Shown piece after piece: positions 35,819-44,343 of a stretch of DNA of 64,000 nucleotides. Made by a program: the position numbers and the translations under genes. Under the pieces are notes generated by a model. The model ran no database searches. It was not told where the DNA came from and was given only the letters and a program-made list of their open reading frames with translations. The stretch's first letter is position 1; each line of letters starts with the position of its first letter. Location of the stretch: contig NZ_JABCQF010000002.1 of NCBI RefSeq assembly GCF_015244705.1, positions 1 to 64,000 of the forward strand, in the 5' to 3' direction. Source of the DNA: Gluconobacter potus (GTDB taxonomy: Bacteria; Pseudomonadota; Alphaproteobacteria; Acetobacterales; Acetobacteraceae).

Positions 35819-37213
35819 ATGGCTACGAATGATGTCGGCGTCATAGACAATTTTCTGAATACCTTCACGACCACGATCGACAGCGGTTTTGGTCTGCTGA
35901 AAGGAAATGTGGTTTCGCTGGCGGGATCGCTGTCCGTGCTCGATATCGCACTGGCCGGACTGTTCTGGGCGTGGTCGGCGGATGAGGACATCGTCCAGCG
36001 TCTGGTGAAGAAGACACTGTATATCGGCTTCTTCGCATTCCTGATCAACAATTTCGACCATCTTGCGAAGGTGGTGTTCGATAGTTTCGCCGCCATGGGT
36101 CTCAGGGTCGGGGGTGGCAATCTGGCGCTTTCGGATTTCCTGCGTCCCGGTCGTCTGGCCTCGACCGGTTTCGATGCGGCCCAGCCTCTTCTGGACTCAG
36201 TCCATAATCTGCTTGGCCCGGTCGCCTTCTTTACGAACTTCATCCAGATCTTCGTGCTCTGCCTGTCCTGGCTGATCGTGCTGGCGGCATTCTTCATTCT
36301 GGCCGTGCAGCTTTTCGTGGCCCTGATCGAGTTCAAGCTGACCAGCCTCGCAGGCTTCGTGCTGATCCCCTTTGCCCTGTTCAACCGGACGGCCTTCCTG
36401 GCCGAGAAGGTGCTGGGGAATGTCATGTCATCGGGCGTGAAAGTGATGGTGCTGGCGGTGATCTCCGGCATCGCGTCTGTATTATTCCAGCAGTTTACGA
36501 CTTCTTATGGCGATGCTGTGCCCACCGTCGGACAGGCAACGTCGGTGGTACTGGCGTCTCTCGCTATCGTCGGTCTGTCCATTTACGGCGGCAGTATCGC
36601 CAACGGGCTGATCTCCGGCGCACCACAGCTTGGCGCGGGGGCTGCCGTCGGCACCGGCATGGCGGTGGGCGCGATGGGGGCGGCGGCTGTCGCTGGTGTC
36701 GGAGCGGTTGCCTCTGGCGGGGCTGCGGCCGTGGGTGCCACGGCTGCTGCCGCACGGGGAGGGGCCGCGATCGCGGGTGCGGCCAATACGGCATATTCCA
36801 TGGGTGCCATGAATGCTGCTGGCGAAAGTGCCGGTGCCCGCATGGCAGCCGGGCTGGGCGGTATCGCCCGCGCGCCAGGTAGCGCTGCCACGAATGCCGT
36901 GAAGAGTAAAATGTCTTCTGCGGCGACCGCCATGAAGCAGAGCTACGGCGAGGGCGCGCGAGGTGCTTTTACCGCGACGGGCGGACGCTTCACGGGAGGG
37001 GCCGATGTGGGGGGCGGGTCGTCCGGCGGCCCGTCAGGTAATGGCGGTGGCGGAGGTGGTGTTACCGGTGGCCCCGAAGGCACGCCACCCCGATGGGCAC
37101 GAAACATGAAGCGCCGCAATGCCGCGACCCATGCCGCCGAAGCCGCGCATGTCATCCGCTCGGCCGATGGCGGCGGCGGATCTTCTTCAATCGATCTGTC
37201 GGAAAAGGAATGA
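35819..37213 (+). CDS. trbL: TrbL, VirB6-type polytopic channel protein
   Basis: This 464-residue inner-membrane protein has an N-terminal conserved part (VIDNFLNTFTTTIDSGFGLL). It has five or more membrane segments (WLIVLAAFFILAVQLFVALI, TSVVLASLAIVGLSIYGGSI) and a long Ala/Gly-rich tail (about 270-464, with GGGGGGVTGG). This is normal for TrbL, which forms the inner-membrane path for the DNA. It lies 5 bp after trbJ. Confidence 0.93.
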   Translation: MATNDVGVIDNFLNTFTTTIDSGFGLLKGNVVSLAGSLSVLDIALAGLFWAWSADEDIVQRLVKKTLYIGFFAFLINNFDHLAKVVFDSFAAMGLRVGGGNLALSDFLRPGRLASTGFDAAQPLLDSVHNLLGPVAFFTNFIQIFVLCLSWLIVLAAFFILAVQLFVALIEFKLTSLAGFVLIPFALFNRTAFLAEKVLGNVMSSGVKVMVLAVISGIASVLFQQFTTSYGDAVPTVGQATSVVLASLAIVGLSIYGGSIANGLISGAPQLGAGAAVGTGMAVGAMGAAAVAGVGAVASGGAAAVGATAAAARGGAAIAGAANTAYSMGAMNAAGESAGARMAAGLGGIARAPGSAATNAVKSKMSSAATAMKQSYGEGARGAFTATGGRFTGGADVGGGSSGGPSGNGGGGGGVTGGPEGTPPRWARNMKRRNAATHAAEAAHVIRSADGGGGSSSIDLSEKE

Positions 37214-37218
37214 GGACG

Positions 37219-37902
37219 ATGTTCCGTCGCTCCACCAGCCGTTACGGGATCGCGCCCGCTCCGGTCACGCCCTATCAGAAAGCCGCGCAGATCTGGGATG
37301 AGCGGATCGGCTCCGCCCGCGTGCAAGCACGCAACTGGCGGCTGATGGCCTTTGGCTCCCTGTTCCTTTCGGCCGGGCTTGGGATCGGGCTGGTCTGGCA
37401 ATCTATGCGCGGCACCATCACGCCGTGGGTCGTGCAGGTGGACCGGCTGGGTCAGGCGCAGGTCGTGGCCCCGGCCACGTCCGGCTACATGCCCGCCGAT
37501 CCGCAGATTGCCTGGTATCTGGCGCAGTTTATCGGTGATGTGCGCTCCCTGTCGTCCGATGCCGTTGTGGTCCGCCAGAACTGGCTTCGTGCCTATGATT
37601 TCACCACCACCTCCGGCGCGGTGGCGCTGAATGATTATGCCCGCCTGAACGATCCGTTTTCACGGATCGGGCATGAGCAGGTCGAGGTGGACATCGCCTC
37701 GGTGATCCGGGCCTCGCCCAACAGCTTCCGTGTCGCCTGGACGGAGCGCCATTACCGTGACGGCGCGTTCACCGGCACCGAACGCTGGACGGCCATCGTG
37801 TCGGTTGTTCTGCGCACCCCGCGCGACGCCGATCATCTGCGGAAAAACCCGCTCGGCATCTACGTCTCTTCCATCAACTGGTCGAAGGAACTCGGACAAT
37901 GA
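37219..37902 (+). CDS. trbF: TrbF, VirB8-type assembly protein
   Basis: This protein of about 227 residues has a cytoplasmic tail (MFRRSTSRYGIAPAPVTPYQ), one membrane helix (LMAFGSLFLSAGLGIGLVWQ) and a periplasmic NTF2-like domain. That domain includes WLRAYDFTTTSGAVALNDYA and YVSSINWSKEL. ATG 37219 gives the standard family start; ATG 37210 overlaps the trbL stop and is possible. Its stop overlaps trbG by 4 bp. Confidence 0.92.
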   Translation: MFRRSTSRYGIAPAPVTPYQKAAQIWDERIGSARVQARNWRLMAFGSLFLSAGLGIGLVWQSMRGTITPWVVQVDRLGQAQVVAPATSGYMPADPQIAWYLAQFIGDVRSLSSDAVVVRQNWLRAYDFTTTSGAVALNDYARLNDPFSRIGHEQVEVDIASVIRASPNSFRVAWTERHYRDGAFTGTERWTAIVSVVLRTPRDADHLRKNPLGIYVSSINWSKELGQ

Positions 37903-38900
37903 TCCGCATGGTCATGCGCGCCGTTCCACTGGCGCTGCTCACCCTGTCCGCCTGCGCGGGGCAGTATCATCCGCCCGTCATCCGCTACGATGATGCGGCC
38001 CAGGCGACACGCCAGCCCGATCCACCGAAGCCTGTGCAGGTCGTGGAAGTCCCGAAAATCCTTCCCCTGCCGGGCCAGCTCAAGCCGCTTCCAGCGTTAC
38101 GGCGCGTCCACTCCGCGCCCGAAGCGGCCGATCCCGCCGTGCGCGTGACCCAGGCCAATCTTGCCGCCCGCATCCAGCCGACGCGGGCGGGATTCATCAA
38201 TGCCGTGCAAGTTTATCCCTATTCTCCGGGCGCCCTCTATCAAGTTTATACCTCGCCCGGCGAGATTACCGATATCATGCTCCAGAAGGGCGAGAAGCTG
38301 GTGGGCACCGGCCCGGTTGCTGCTGGGGATACGGTACGCTGGATCATCGGCGATACCGAGAGCGGGGCAGGAGGGACAAAACGCATCCACATTCTGGTGA
38401 AGCCGACACGTCCCGATCTCACCACCAATCTGATCGTCAATACGGATCGCCGGACCTATCTGGCGGAACTGCGCTCCACGCCTGCCACGTATATGGCGTC
38501 GGTGTCGTGGGACTATCCCGAGGATGACCTCATTGCGCTGCATCATCAGGACGATACGGCGGCGGATGAAGCGCCTGTCGATGCGGGGCTGGCTCTGGCC
38601 GCGCTGAATTTCCGTTACACTATTCAGGCGGTAAAAGGCGGGACGCCGCCCTGGCTTCCGAGCCGGGCCTTCGATGACGGGCGGAAGGTCTATATCGCTT
38701 TCCCGTCGGGGATAGGGCAGGGGGAACTGCCGCCGCTCTTCGTGCTGGGGGCGGATGGTGGCCCGGAACTGGTCAATTATCGGGTGCGGCAGAACTGGAT
38801 GATCGTCGACCGCCTGTTTGCCGCCGCTGAATTGCGCCTGGGTGACAAACACTCCGAGCAGCGCGTGCGTATCGTGCGCACGGACGGCAGGAAGTCATGA
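37899..38900 (+). CDS. trbG: TrbG, VirB9-type outer-membrane complex protein (lipoprotein)
   Basis: This 333-residue protein has a lipoprotein signal ending in LTLSACAGQ (Cys at about residue 15-17). After a Pro-rich linker comes the VirB9 domain, with VQVYPYSPGALYQVYTSPGE, TTNLIVNTDRRTYLAELRST, NFRYTI and VNYRVRQNWMIVDRLFAAAE. TrbG and TrbI build the outer-membrane core of the secretion channel. It is coupled to trbF and trbI by 4-bp overlaps. Confidence 0.93.
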   Translation: MIRMVMRAVPLALLTLSACAGQYHPPVIRYDDAAQATRQPDPPKPVQVVEVPKILPLPGQLKPLPALRRVHSAPEAADPAVRVTQANLAARIQPTRAGFINAVQVYPYSPGALYQVYTSPGEITDIMLQKGEKLVGTGPVAAGDTVRWIIGDTESGAGGTKRIHILVKPTRPDLTTNLIVNTDRRTYLAELRSTPATYMASVSWDYPEDDLIALHHQDDTAADEAPVDAGLALAALNFRYTIQAVKGGTPPWLPSRAFDDGRKVYIAFPSGIGQGELPPLFVLGADGGPELVNYRVRQNWMIVDRLFAAAELRLGDKHSEQRVRIVRTDGRKS

Positions 38901-40090
38901 GCAGCGCGGACGAACGCCCGGATGAGGAGGGGGGCGCTACTGGCAACGGGAGCGTAGCGGGGCCGGCACCCTCACCAGATCTACGGCTGCGCACACAGCG
39001 TCCGCCGGTCGTAAAGCTCTCGCGCCCCGTCATCTGGACCCTGGGGGCCAGCGGAATGCTCGCCATCGGTCTCGCGTTGGGCTACGCGCTGCAAAGCAAT
39101 ACGCAGAAGGGGCCGGTTCAGGCGGCACAGGATACCGACGCGCGCGCCTCGGCCGACGGGCTGTCGGCTTTGCCCAGCGACTATACCCATGTCCCGAAGC
39201 TGGGGCAGCCTCTGCCCGGCGATCTGGGCGGGCCGATCCTCAATGCGCAGCGGCAGGGACGTGCGGGGCCGGTTCCCGGCATGGGGGATCGTCGCGGCGA
39301 CCAGGAGATTGAGGCGGCGCGGACCAGCCGGCTCTTCGCGCAGGTCGAAGCGCGAGAGGGGCAGGGTGAGCAGGCGGCTCCAGTCATGGCTGTCGCATCC
39401 GGAGCGCAGGCATCACTGGCTGGGACCGACCAACAGATCGGCAGTCGCGCCTTTCTGGCAGGCCAGCCCGACCGCGCGACAACCAGCCCGGACCGGATTA
39501 CGCCGCCCGCATCCCCATACGTTCTTCAGGCGGGCACGGTGATCTCTGGAGCGCTGAATACGAAGATCAGTTCCGATCTACCCGGCCAGATCGTCGGGCA
39601 TGTGACCCAGAACGTCTATGACAGCCCGACCGGCCGTTATCTGCTGGTCCCGCAGGGCAGCACCCTGTTCGGGGCCTATAACAGCAGTGTTTCCTTCGGG
39701 CAGCAGCGGACCCAGATCATCTGGACCCGGCTGATCTACCCGAACGGGGAGAGCCTGGTGCTGGAAAAGCTGCCCGGTGGTGATGCGATCGGCCAGTCCG
39801 GCCTGTCCGACGAGGTGAATAACCATTGGGGGCAACTGTTCCGCGCAGCCCTCGTCACGACTCTGCTCAGCGTGGGCTCCGAAGCAGGAACGTCGTGGAA
39901 TGAAAACAATCTCATGCAGGCCATCCGCAGCGGTGCGAGCAACGGCTTTTCCATGGTCGGCAACCGTCTGATCGACCGGAGCCTGAACGTCCAGCCGACG
40001 CTGACCGACCGACCGGGCCTCCCGTTCACGCTTATTTTGAATCGCGATCTTGCCCTTACACCTTGGGAAGAGAAGGAACCCCGTCCATGA
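38897..40090 (+). CDS. trbI: TrbI, VirB10-type core complex protein
   Basis: This 397-residue energy-sensing protein has a cytoplasmic N-terminus, one membrane helix (PVIWTLGASGMLAIGLALGY), a Pro/Gln-rich periplasmic linker and the TrbI/VirB10 beta-barrel domain. That domain includes VLQAGTVISGALNTKISSDL, YDSPTGRYLLVPQGSTLFG and TRLIYPNGESLVLEKLPG. It is coupled to trbG, and its stop overlaps the next ATG. Confidence 0.94.
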   Translation: MSSADERPDEEGGATGNGSVAGPAPSPDLRLRTQRPPVVKLSRPVIWTLGASGMLAIGLALGYALQSNTQKGPVQAAQDTDARASADGLSALPSDYTHVPKLGQPLPGDLGGPILNAQRQGRAGPVPGMGDRRGDQEIEAARTSRLFAQVEAREGQGEQAAPVMAVASGAQASLAGTDQQIGSRAFLAGQPDRATTSPDRITPPASPYVLQAGTVISGALNTKISSDLPGQIVGHVTQNVYDSPTGRYLLVPQGSTLFGAYNSSVSFGQQRTQIIWTRLIYPNGESLVLEKLPGGDAIGQSGLSDEVNNHWGQLFRAALVTTLLSVGSEAGTSWNENNLMQAIRSGASNGFSMVGNRLIDRSLNVQPTLTDRPGLPFTLILNRDLALTPWEEKEPRP

Positions 40091-40329
40091 CAAAACTGAA
40101 GCTTGGTCCGATCGAGGACGACAAGCCCGTGAAGGTCACGCTGGAGTTGCCAGCCGCGCTGCATCGTGATCTTGCTGCCTATGCCGAAATATTGGGTCGC
40201 GGAACCGGGCAGACGTTTACCGATCCCGTGCGCCTCATTGTACCTATGTTAGAGCGATTTATCGCGACGGATCGTGGGTTTGCGAAGGCACGACGGAGTG
40301 TGAAGGTGAACATAGTCGCAGATGGATAA
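40087..40329 (+). CDS. DUF2274-domain protein
   Basis: This 80-residue protein has the DUF2274 pattern: KLKLGPIEDDKPVKVTLELP, then HRDLAAYAEILGRGTGQ and LIVPMLERFIATDRGFAKAR. It resembles a ribbon-helix-helix protein, and a gene of this family closes the trb block in related ICEs. It overlaps the trbI stop by 4 bp. It is the last backbone gene before the AT-richer cargo. Confidence 0.9.
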   Translation: MTKLKLGPIEDDKPVKVTLELPAALHRDLAAYAEILGRGTGQTFTDPVRLIVPMLERFIATDRGFAKARRSVKVNIVADG

Positions 40330-40515
40330 GATATGTCCCTTTGTTTCATTAAATCGAAATTCATATTATTCAGACTTCTGTAACTGAACCGATTTCTGCT
40401 CCACCGTTCAGAAAATACCATTTGCGGGTGTCATTTTGATCAAATCCGTGCAAAAATTGCCTTAACAGGGCGAATGTTGTGGGTCGCCGTTGGTTTTGAG
40501 AAGGTGCGGGTTTGG
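40330..40515. promoter_or_regulatory. AT-rich leader of the IetAS module
   Basis: Composition changes sharply here, from the GC-rich trb genes to AT-rich DNA. The stretch has no gene and presumably carries the promoter for the two downstream genes. I see no clear -35/-10 pair. Confidence 0.4.
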
Positions 40516-41505
40516 ATGGCGCGTAGCGACCTGATTATTAATCTTGTCAAGGCTAGTGTCCAAGGGGACGCTGCTGGTGCACGCGCGGTCGCCGAAGCTA
40601 TAGCGGCTGACGAACGGTCAAAAAAGCACTCCGGTGTCGCCGATCGCATTGCGCGAATGCTAGATGCGACCCAGAGCACTCAGAAAAGCAACCAACCCCA
40701 AACAGCAGGGATTCGGGTTCGCGACGGTTCCGGTGGCATCCAACGTCGTGAACCTCGACGTCCCTTATCGAGCCTGTATCTAGAAGAGCCCGTGCGTAGA
40801 GCATGTGATGAACTTATAGAAGAGCAGCGACGCGCAGATGTCTTGCGAGTGCATGGTCTAGAGCCTCGCCATCGGCTATTGCTAGCTGGGCCTCCTGGAA
40901 ATGGTAAAACCTCCCTGGCTGAAGCGATCGCTTACGAATTGGCACTTCCGCTTTTCACTGTTCGTTACGATGCAGTTGTCACTAGTTACTTGGGAGAAAC
41001 GGCGCAGCGCCTACGGCGGTTGTTTGACTTTGTTCGGACTGAGCCGTGCGTACTATTCTTCGATGAATTTGATGCTATTGGTAAAGAACGAGGCGATATT
41101 CACGAAACCGGGGAAATTAAGCGAGTTATCACTACTTTATTGCTTCAGATTGATGACCTGCCATCCTACTGCTTGTTAGTGGGTGCTACAAATCATTCTG
41201 AGCTTTTAGACCGTGCCACATGGCGGCGGTTTGAGATTCGACTGAACCTGGAGGCGCCTTCGCCTAAGCAAATGATCAGGTATTTTTCTGATCAACTTAA
41301 TACGTTAAACGGGCAGCCTGGGTATACAGCTAAGCGTTTATATGAGGCGGTTGATCCCATCAGTTTTTCAGAGGCTGAAGCCTTCTTTCTCGACGTCAGG
41401 CGAAGAATAGCGCTGGCACAGGGAAATCGAGAGCTTCGCTCGATTTTGGACGATCGAGTTAAAGCACTTCAATCTCATTCTGGTATGCGGGGAACTGTAG
41501 CATAA
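40516..41505 (+). CDS. ietA: IetA-type AAA ATPase
   Basis: This AAA+ ATPase of about 329 residues has Walker A AGPPGNGKTSLAEA (K131), Walker B CVLFFDEFDAIG (D183/E184), sensor-1 LLVGATNHSELLDRA and the arginine finger region WRRFEIRLNLE. The N-terminal 100 residues are helical and variable. The ATG at 40516 is preferred (GAAGGTG upstream, MARSDLIINLVKAS); an earlier ATG at 40474 is possible. It is joined directly to a subtilase gene. AAA ATPase plus subtilase is the IetAS arrangement, known from an Agrobacterium plasmid incompatibility locus and later shown to give phage resistance. Confidence 0.85.
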   Translation: MARSDLIINLVKASVQGDAAGARAVAEAIAADERSKKHSGVADRIARMLDATQSTQKSNQPQTAGIRVRDGSGGIQRREPRRPLSSLYLEEPVRRACDELIEEQRRADVLRVHGLEPRHRLLLAGPPGNGKTSLAEAIAYELALPLFTVRYDAVVTSYLGETAQRLRRLFDFVRTEPCVLFFDEFDAIGKERGDIHETGEIKRVITTLLLQIDDLPSYCLLVGATNHSELLDRATWRRFEIRLNLEAPSPKQMIRYFSDQLNTLNGQPGYTAKRLYEAVDPISFSEAEAFFLDVRRRIALAQGNRELRSILDDRVKALQSHSGMRGTVA

Positions 41506-44100
41506 ATGGTGGAACGACCGATCCTCCGGTTTCCTGACCCAGTTACGGCTGATCGTCGTAAGGGAAAACCAGTCTCCATGCCGAAACCATCGGGACCTGG
41601 CCGGCTTCGTCAAGGAGAGAGATTCCAGGCGACATTCGATAGATTAGGTGCTGCACTCAGCAGTAATGATCCCTCAATAGCTTTACGTAATGATCCTGCG
41701 GGTATTGCTCCCGAACGTGCACTTGTCTTCGTTACAGCAGGCAGTATTTCGAAATTTTCCAAGGTGGCACGGGAGGCTGGTCTAGAAGTTTTCTCCGAGG
41801 AGGAATTAGAGCCTTTCGAGGAATATCCAGAGGGCTTTCTGCCTGCTCAGGGTTCCGAGACGCTGCCACGCACACTGTACGCGACGATTCCGACTATTGC
41901 CTCGTTCCGCCAAATGTTATCACTCTGGCGCGCCCATCAACGCGGTGAGACTGCTCCTAATGGAGCTGCACCATGGTGGGAGGTATTTGATCTACTTCTT
42001 GAATTACGCCCATGGGGACCAGAAGACAGGCTCGGAGAAGATGCTCGGACCATTATCGAGGATCGTCTTGCCTTCACACCAGACGATGATCAAATTTCCA
42101 TAGAATTTGAAATTTGGCCGACTGAAAGCGCTGCAAAGCGAAAAAAATGGCGCGAGGAAGTGGAACTGCGTGTTGCCTCGCGGGCAGGGACAATATTGGA
42201 TCGCAGTTCTATATCTGAAACGGGATTTGTCTATGAAGCGCTTCTCGTCGAACTGCCATGCATGGCTGTGCGGGAAATGCTCGCAAATCCTAACGATATA
42301 AATGGACTAGCCTCTATCGAAGGTATTCAATTTATCCTGCCTCAAACGATTGGCCAAGCGCTACCGAACGGTTCAGATAAAGCTGAGGACGATAATGCGC
42401 TGCAAGGCACTTTTGATGAGAATGCCCCGATACGTGTCGCGTTATTGGACGGGACACCGGTAGCTGCTCACCGCGCACTGGATGGCGGCGTTGTCATTGA
42501 AGATTTACACGATTTGGTTCCGCTGTCGCCGGTATCACAGCGTTATCATGCCACAGCGATGGCATCGCTAATTCTTCGAGGAGACCTTCAAGCTGATGGT
42601 GCTCCTCTGACGGATACGCGACTTATTAGTGTGCCTGTACTGATTGATCAAGAAAGCGGCGCAGAGACAGCGGGGAATCGACTTTTCGTTGATATCGTCC
42701 ACACTACTCTGATGCAACTGATTGGTACAGATGAACCCGTTGCACCTGATATATTTGTTGTCAATTTTTCCATTGGTGTTCGTGACGGTCATTTTGCTGG
42801 GCGTATTAGTGCTCTCGCCCGCCTTATGGACTGGTGGGCTGCAACAGAAGGGCTGTTGTTTGTGGTGTCGGCTGGCAACGTTGGATCTCTTGTTCTTTCT
42901 CGAACAACGACAACAGCAGTTGAAAACGCAGACGTTACTTCTCGGCGAATGAATATTCGTAGTGCGATGAGGAATACTATATTTAACCGAACGCTTCTTG
43001 CACCATCAGAAGCTATGAATGCCCTCACGGTGGGTGCTTTGTCGCTTGATCTCACTTACCACGCTTCTCCACAACAAGCGGGGATATTTAAGCTCGAGGA
43101 TGATGGAGAGTTCGTGCCACAGGTAACTAGTGCAGTTGGTCTTGGTCTTAAAAGGTCTATAAAACCTGACTTGCTGGAAGCTGGGGGTTGTCTTGAGGTG
43201 CGTGCTCGACCGTACGGACACGATGTAAAATTGTGCAGTGTCGACCGATCAAGTCGTACTGGGCTGGTGACGGCATCTCCTCCAGGTCAGAATGCTATCC
43301 AGAAATCACGTGGGACGAGTCCTGCTGCTGCTTTGGTTACCCGCTCGTTGTTACGTGCTGCCGAAAGTCTTACTGGAGAAGGTGGCCCATACGAAGGCCG
43401 TGAATTAACTCGTTTCCAGAATGCTCTTCTGACACGGGCATTGGCAGTCAATGCAGCCCGGTGGCCACAGGATGCGATTGATCTATACCAGGAAGAAAGA
43501 GCGCGACTTGGTAAGAGTCAACATCTTCGAGCAAAAGAGGAAGTTTGTCGTTATTTTGGTCATGGATATTTAAATAATCTCCTGATGTGCGAATCTCCGG
43601 AAGGTGGTGTCACGTTAGTTGGCTTAGGTAAAATCCGAAAGGACGGCGCACAAATATTCAGAATGCCCGTACCACCATCCCTGTCGGGTGAGAGATTACC
43701 CCGATCAATGCGTGTTACCTTGGCATGGTTTTCGCCCGTCGATACCTCACGTGCTCAATACAGGCTAGCCGCGTTGAAAGCGGCAACTATTAATGAACCT
43801 AACGATGAGGACGATGGTAACTGGGGCTTTGATATGAAGTCAGATGGCCTTGATGAAAATATTATAAAACGTGGTTCTGTTTGGTCTAAACGGCTAAAAA
43901 ATAGGGTGCAGACCATTCCAGAATTTGACGAGGGTGCGAATATTCCCATTCGTGTAGAATGTCGTGATGCCTCTGGAGGAGGGTTAAGCCCCGACGACGA
44001 TATCTCGTATGCTATTGTTGTAACTCTTCAGGTCGAAACGGAAGTACAATTTGACATACATCAGGAAGTTGAGCAGGAGTTACGCGTCCGTCTTTCTTGA
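41506..44100 (+). CDS. ietS: IetS-type subtilisin-like serine protease
   Basis: This 864-residue S8-family protease has a complete triad: Asp in RVALLDGTPV (D315), His in RYHATAMASLI (H348) and Ser in SRGTSPAAALVTR (S605). The oxyanion Asn region is LLFVVSAGNVGSL. A 300-residue N-terminal domain and a 200-residue C-terminal beta-rich domain flank the core. There is no signal peptide, so it acts in the cytoplasm. The ATG follows the ietA stop with no gap (TAAATG). Together they form the IetAS module. Its codon use is more AT-rich than the transfer genes, which marks a separate acquisition. Confidence 0.87.
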   Translation: MVERPILRFPDPVTADRRKGKPVSMPKPSGPGRLRQGERFQATFDRLGAALSSNDPSIALRNDPAGIAPERALVFVTAGSISKFSKVAREAGLEVFSEEELEPFEEYPEGFLPAQGSETLPRTLYATIPTIASFRQMLSLWRAHQRGETAPNGAAPWWEVFDLLLELRPWGPEDRLGEDARTIIEDRLAFTPDDDQISIEFEIWPTESAAKRKKWREEVELRVASRAGTILDRSSISETGFVYEALLVELPCMAVREMLANPNDINGLASIEGIQFILPQTIGQALPNGSDKAEDDNALQGTFDENAPIRVALLDGTPVAAHRALDGGVVIEDLHDLVPLSPVSQRYHATAMASLILRGDLQADGAPLTDTRLISVPVLIDQESGAETAGNRLFVDIVHTTLMQLIGTDEPVAPDIFVVNFSIGVRDGHFAGRISALARLMDWWAATEGLLFVVSAGNVGSLVLSRTTTTAVENADVTSRRMNIRSAMRNTIFNRTLLAPSEAMNALTVGALSLDLTYHASPQQAGIFKLEDDGEFVPQVTSAVGLGLKRSIKPDLLEAGGCLEVRARPYGHDVKLCSVDRSSRTGLVTASPPGQNAIQKSRGTSPAAALVTRSLLRAAESLTGEGGPYEGRELTRFQNALLTRALAVNAARWPQDAIDLYQEERARLGKSQHLRAKEEVCRYFGHGYLNNLLMCESPEGGVTLVGLGKIRKDGAQIFRMPVPPSLSGERLPRSMRVTLAWFSPVDTSRAQYRLAALKAATINEPNDEDDGNWGFDMKSDGLDENIIKRGSVWSKRLKNRVQTIPEFDEGANIPIRVECRDASGGGLSPDDDISYAIVVTLQVETEVQFDIHQEVEQELRVRLS

Positions 44101-44189
44101 TTTTGTAAGTATTGGTCTTTGAATTTTATTATAAACTGCAATCGTAATCATTCTGGGTTCTTGTTTTCTAAACAGCCAACGTCAGAGAT

Positions 44190-44199
44190 TGTCGGTATC
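44190..44199 (+). repeat. Right arm of the reconstructed attP (TGTCGGTATC)
   Basis: This is the exact inverted copy of 114-123. In the circular form it lies 26 bp from its partner around the tRNA-end core. It probably holds a recombinase half-site. Confidence 0.72.
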
Positions 44200-44209
44200 G
44201 GGGGCTGCG

Positions 44210-44223
44210 TGCCCCCGCAACCA
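44210..44223 (+). repeat. attR core: duplicate of the tRNA-fMet 3' end
   Basis: TGCCCCCGCAACCA is identical to 98-111. Upstream of this copy there is no tRNA body, so it is the displaced target end. It marks the right limit of the element. Confidence 0.88.
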
Positions 44224-44250
44224 TCTGAATAAGTCCTTGATCGGACACGA

Positions 44251-44280
44251 TAAACCCGCCCCTTAGAGGCGGGTTTATTT
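44251..44280 (+). terminator. Displaced chromosomal terminator of tRNA-fMet
   Basis: AAACCCGCC and GGCGGGTTT form a 9-bp stem with a short loop, followed by ATTTTG. It lies 30 bp beyond the duplicated tRNA end, which is where the tRNA terminator would be if the 44-kb element were removed. Confidence 0.75.
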
Positions 44281-44343
44281 TGTTGCTAAACACCAGGCGC
44301 CTATCAAATCCCCCATCATTTCAATGCCTTGGCACCCGCAGGT

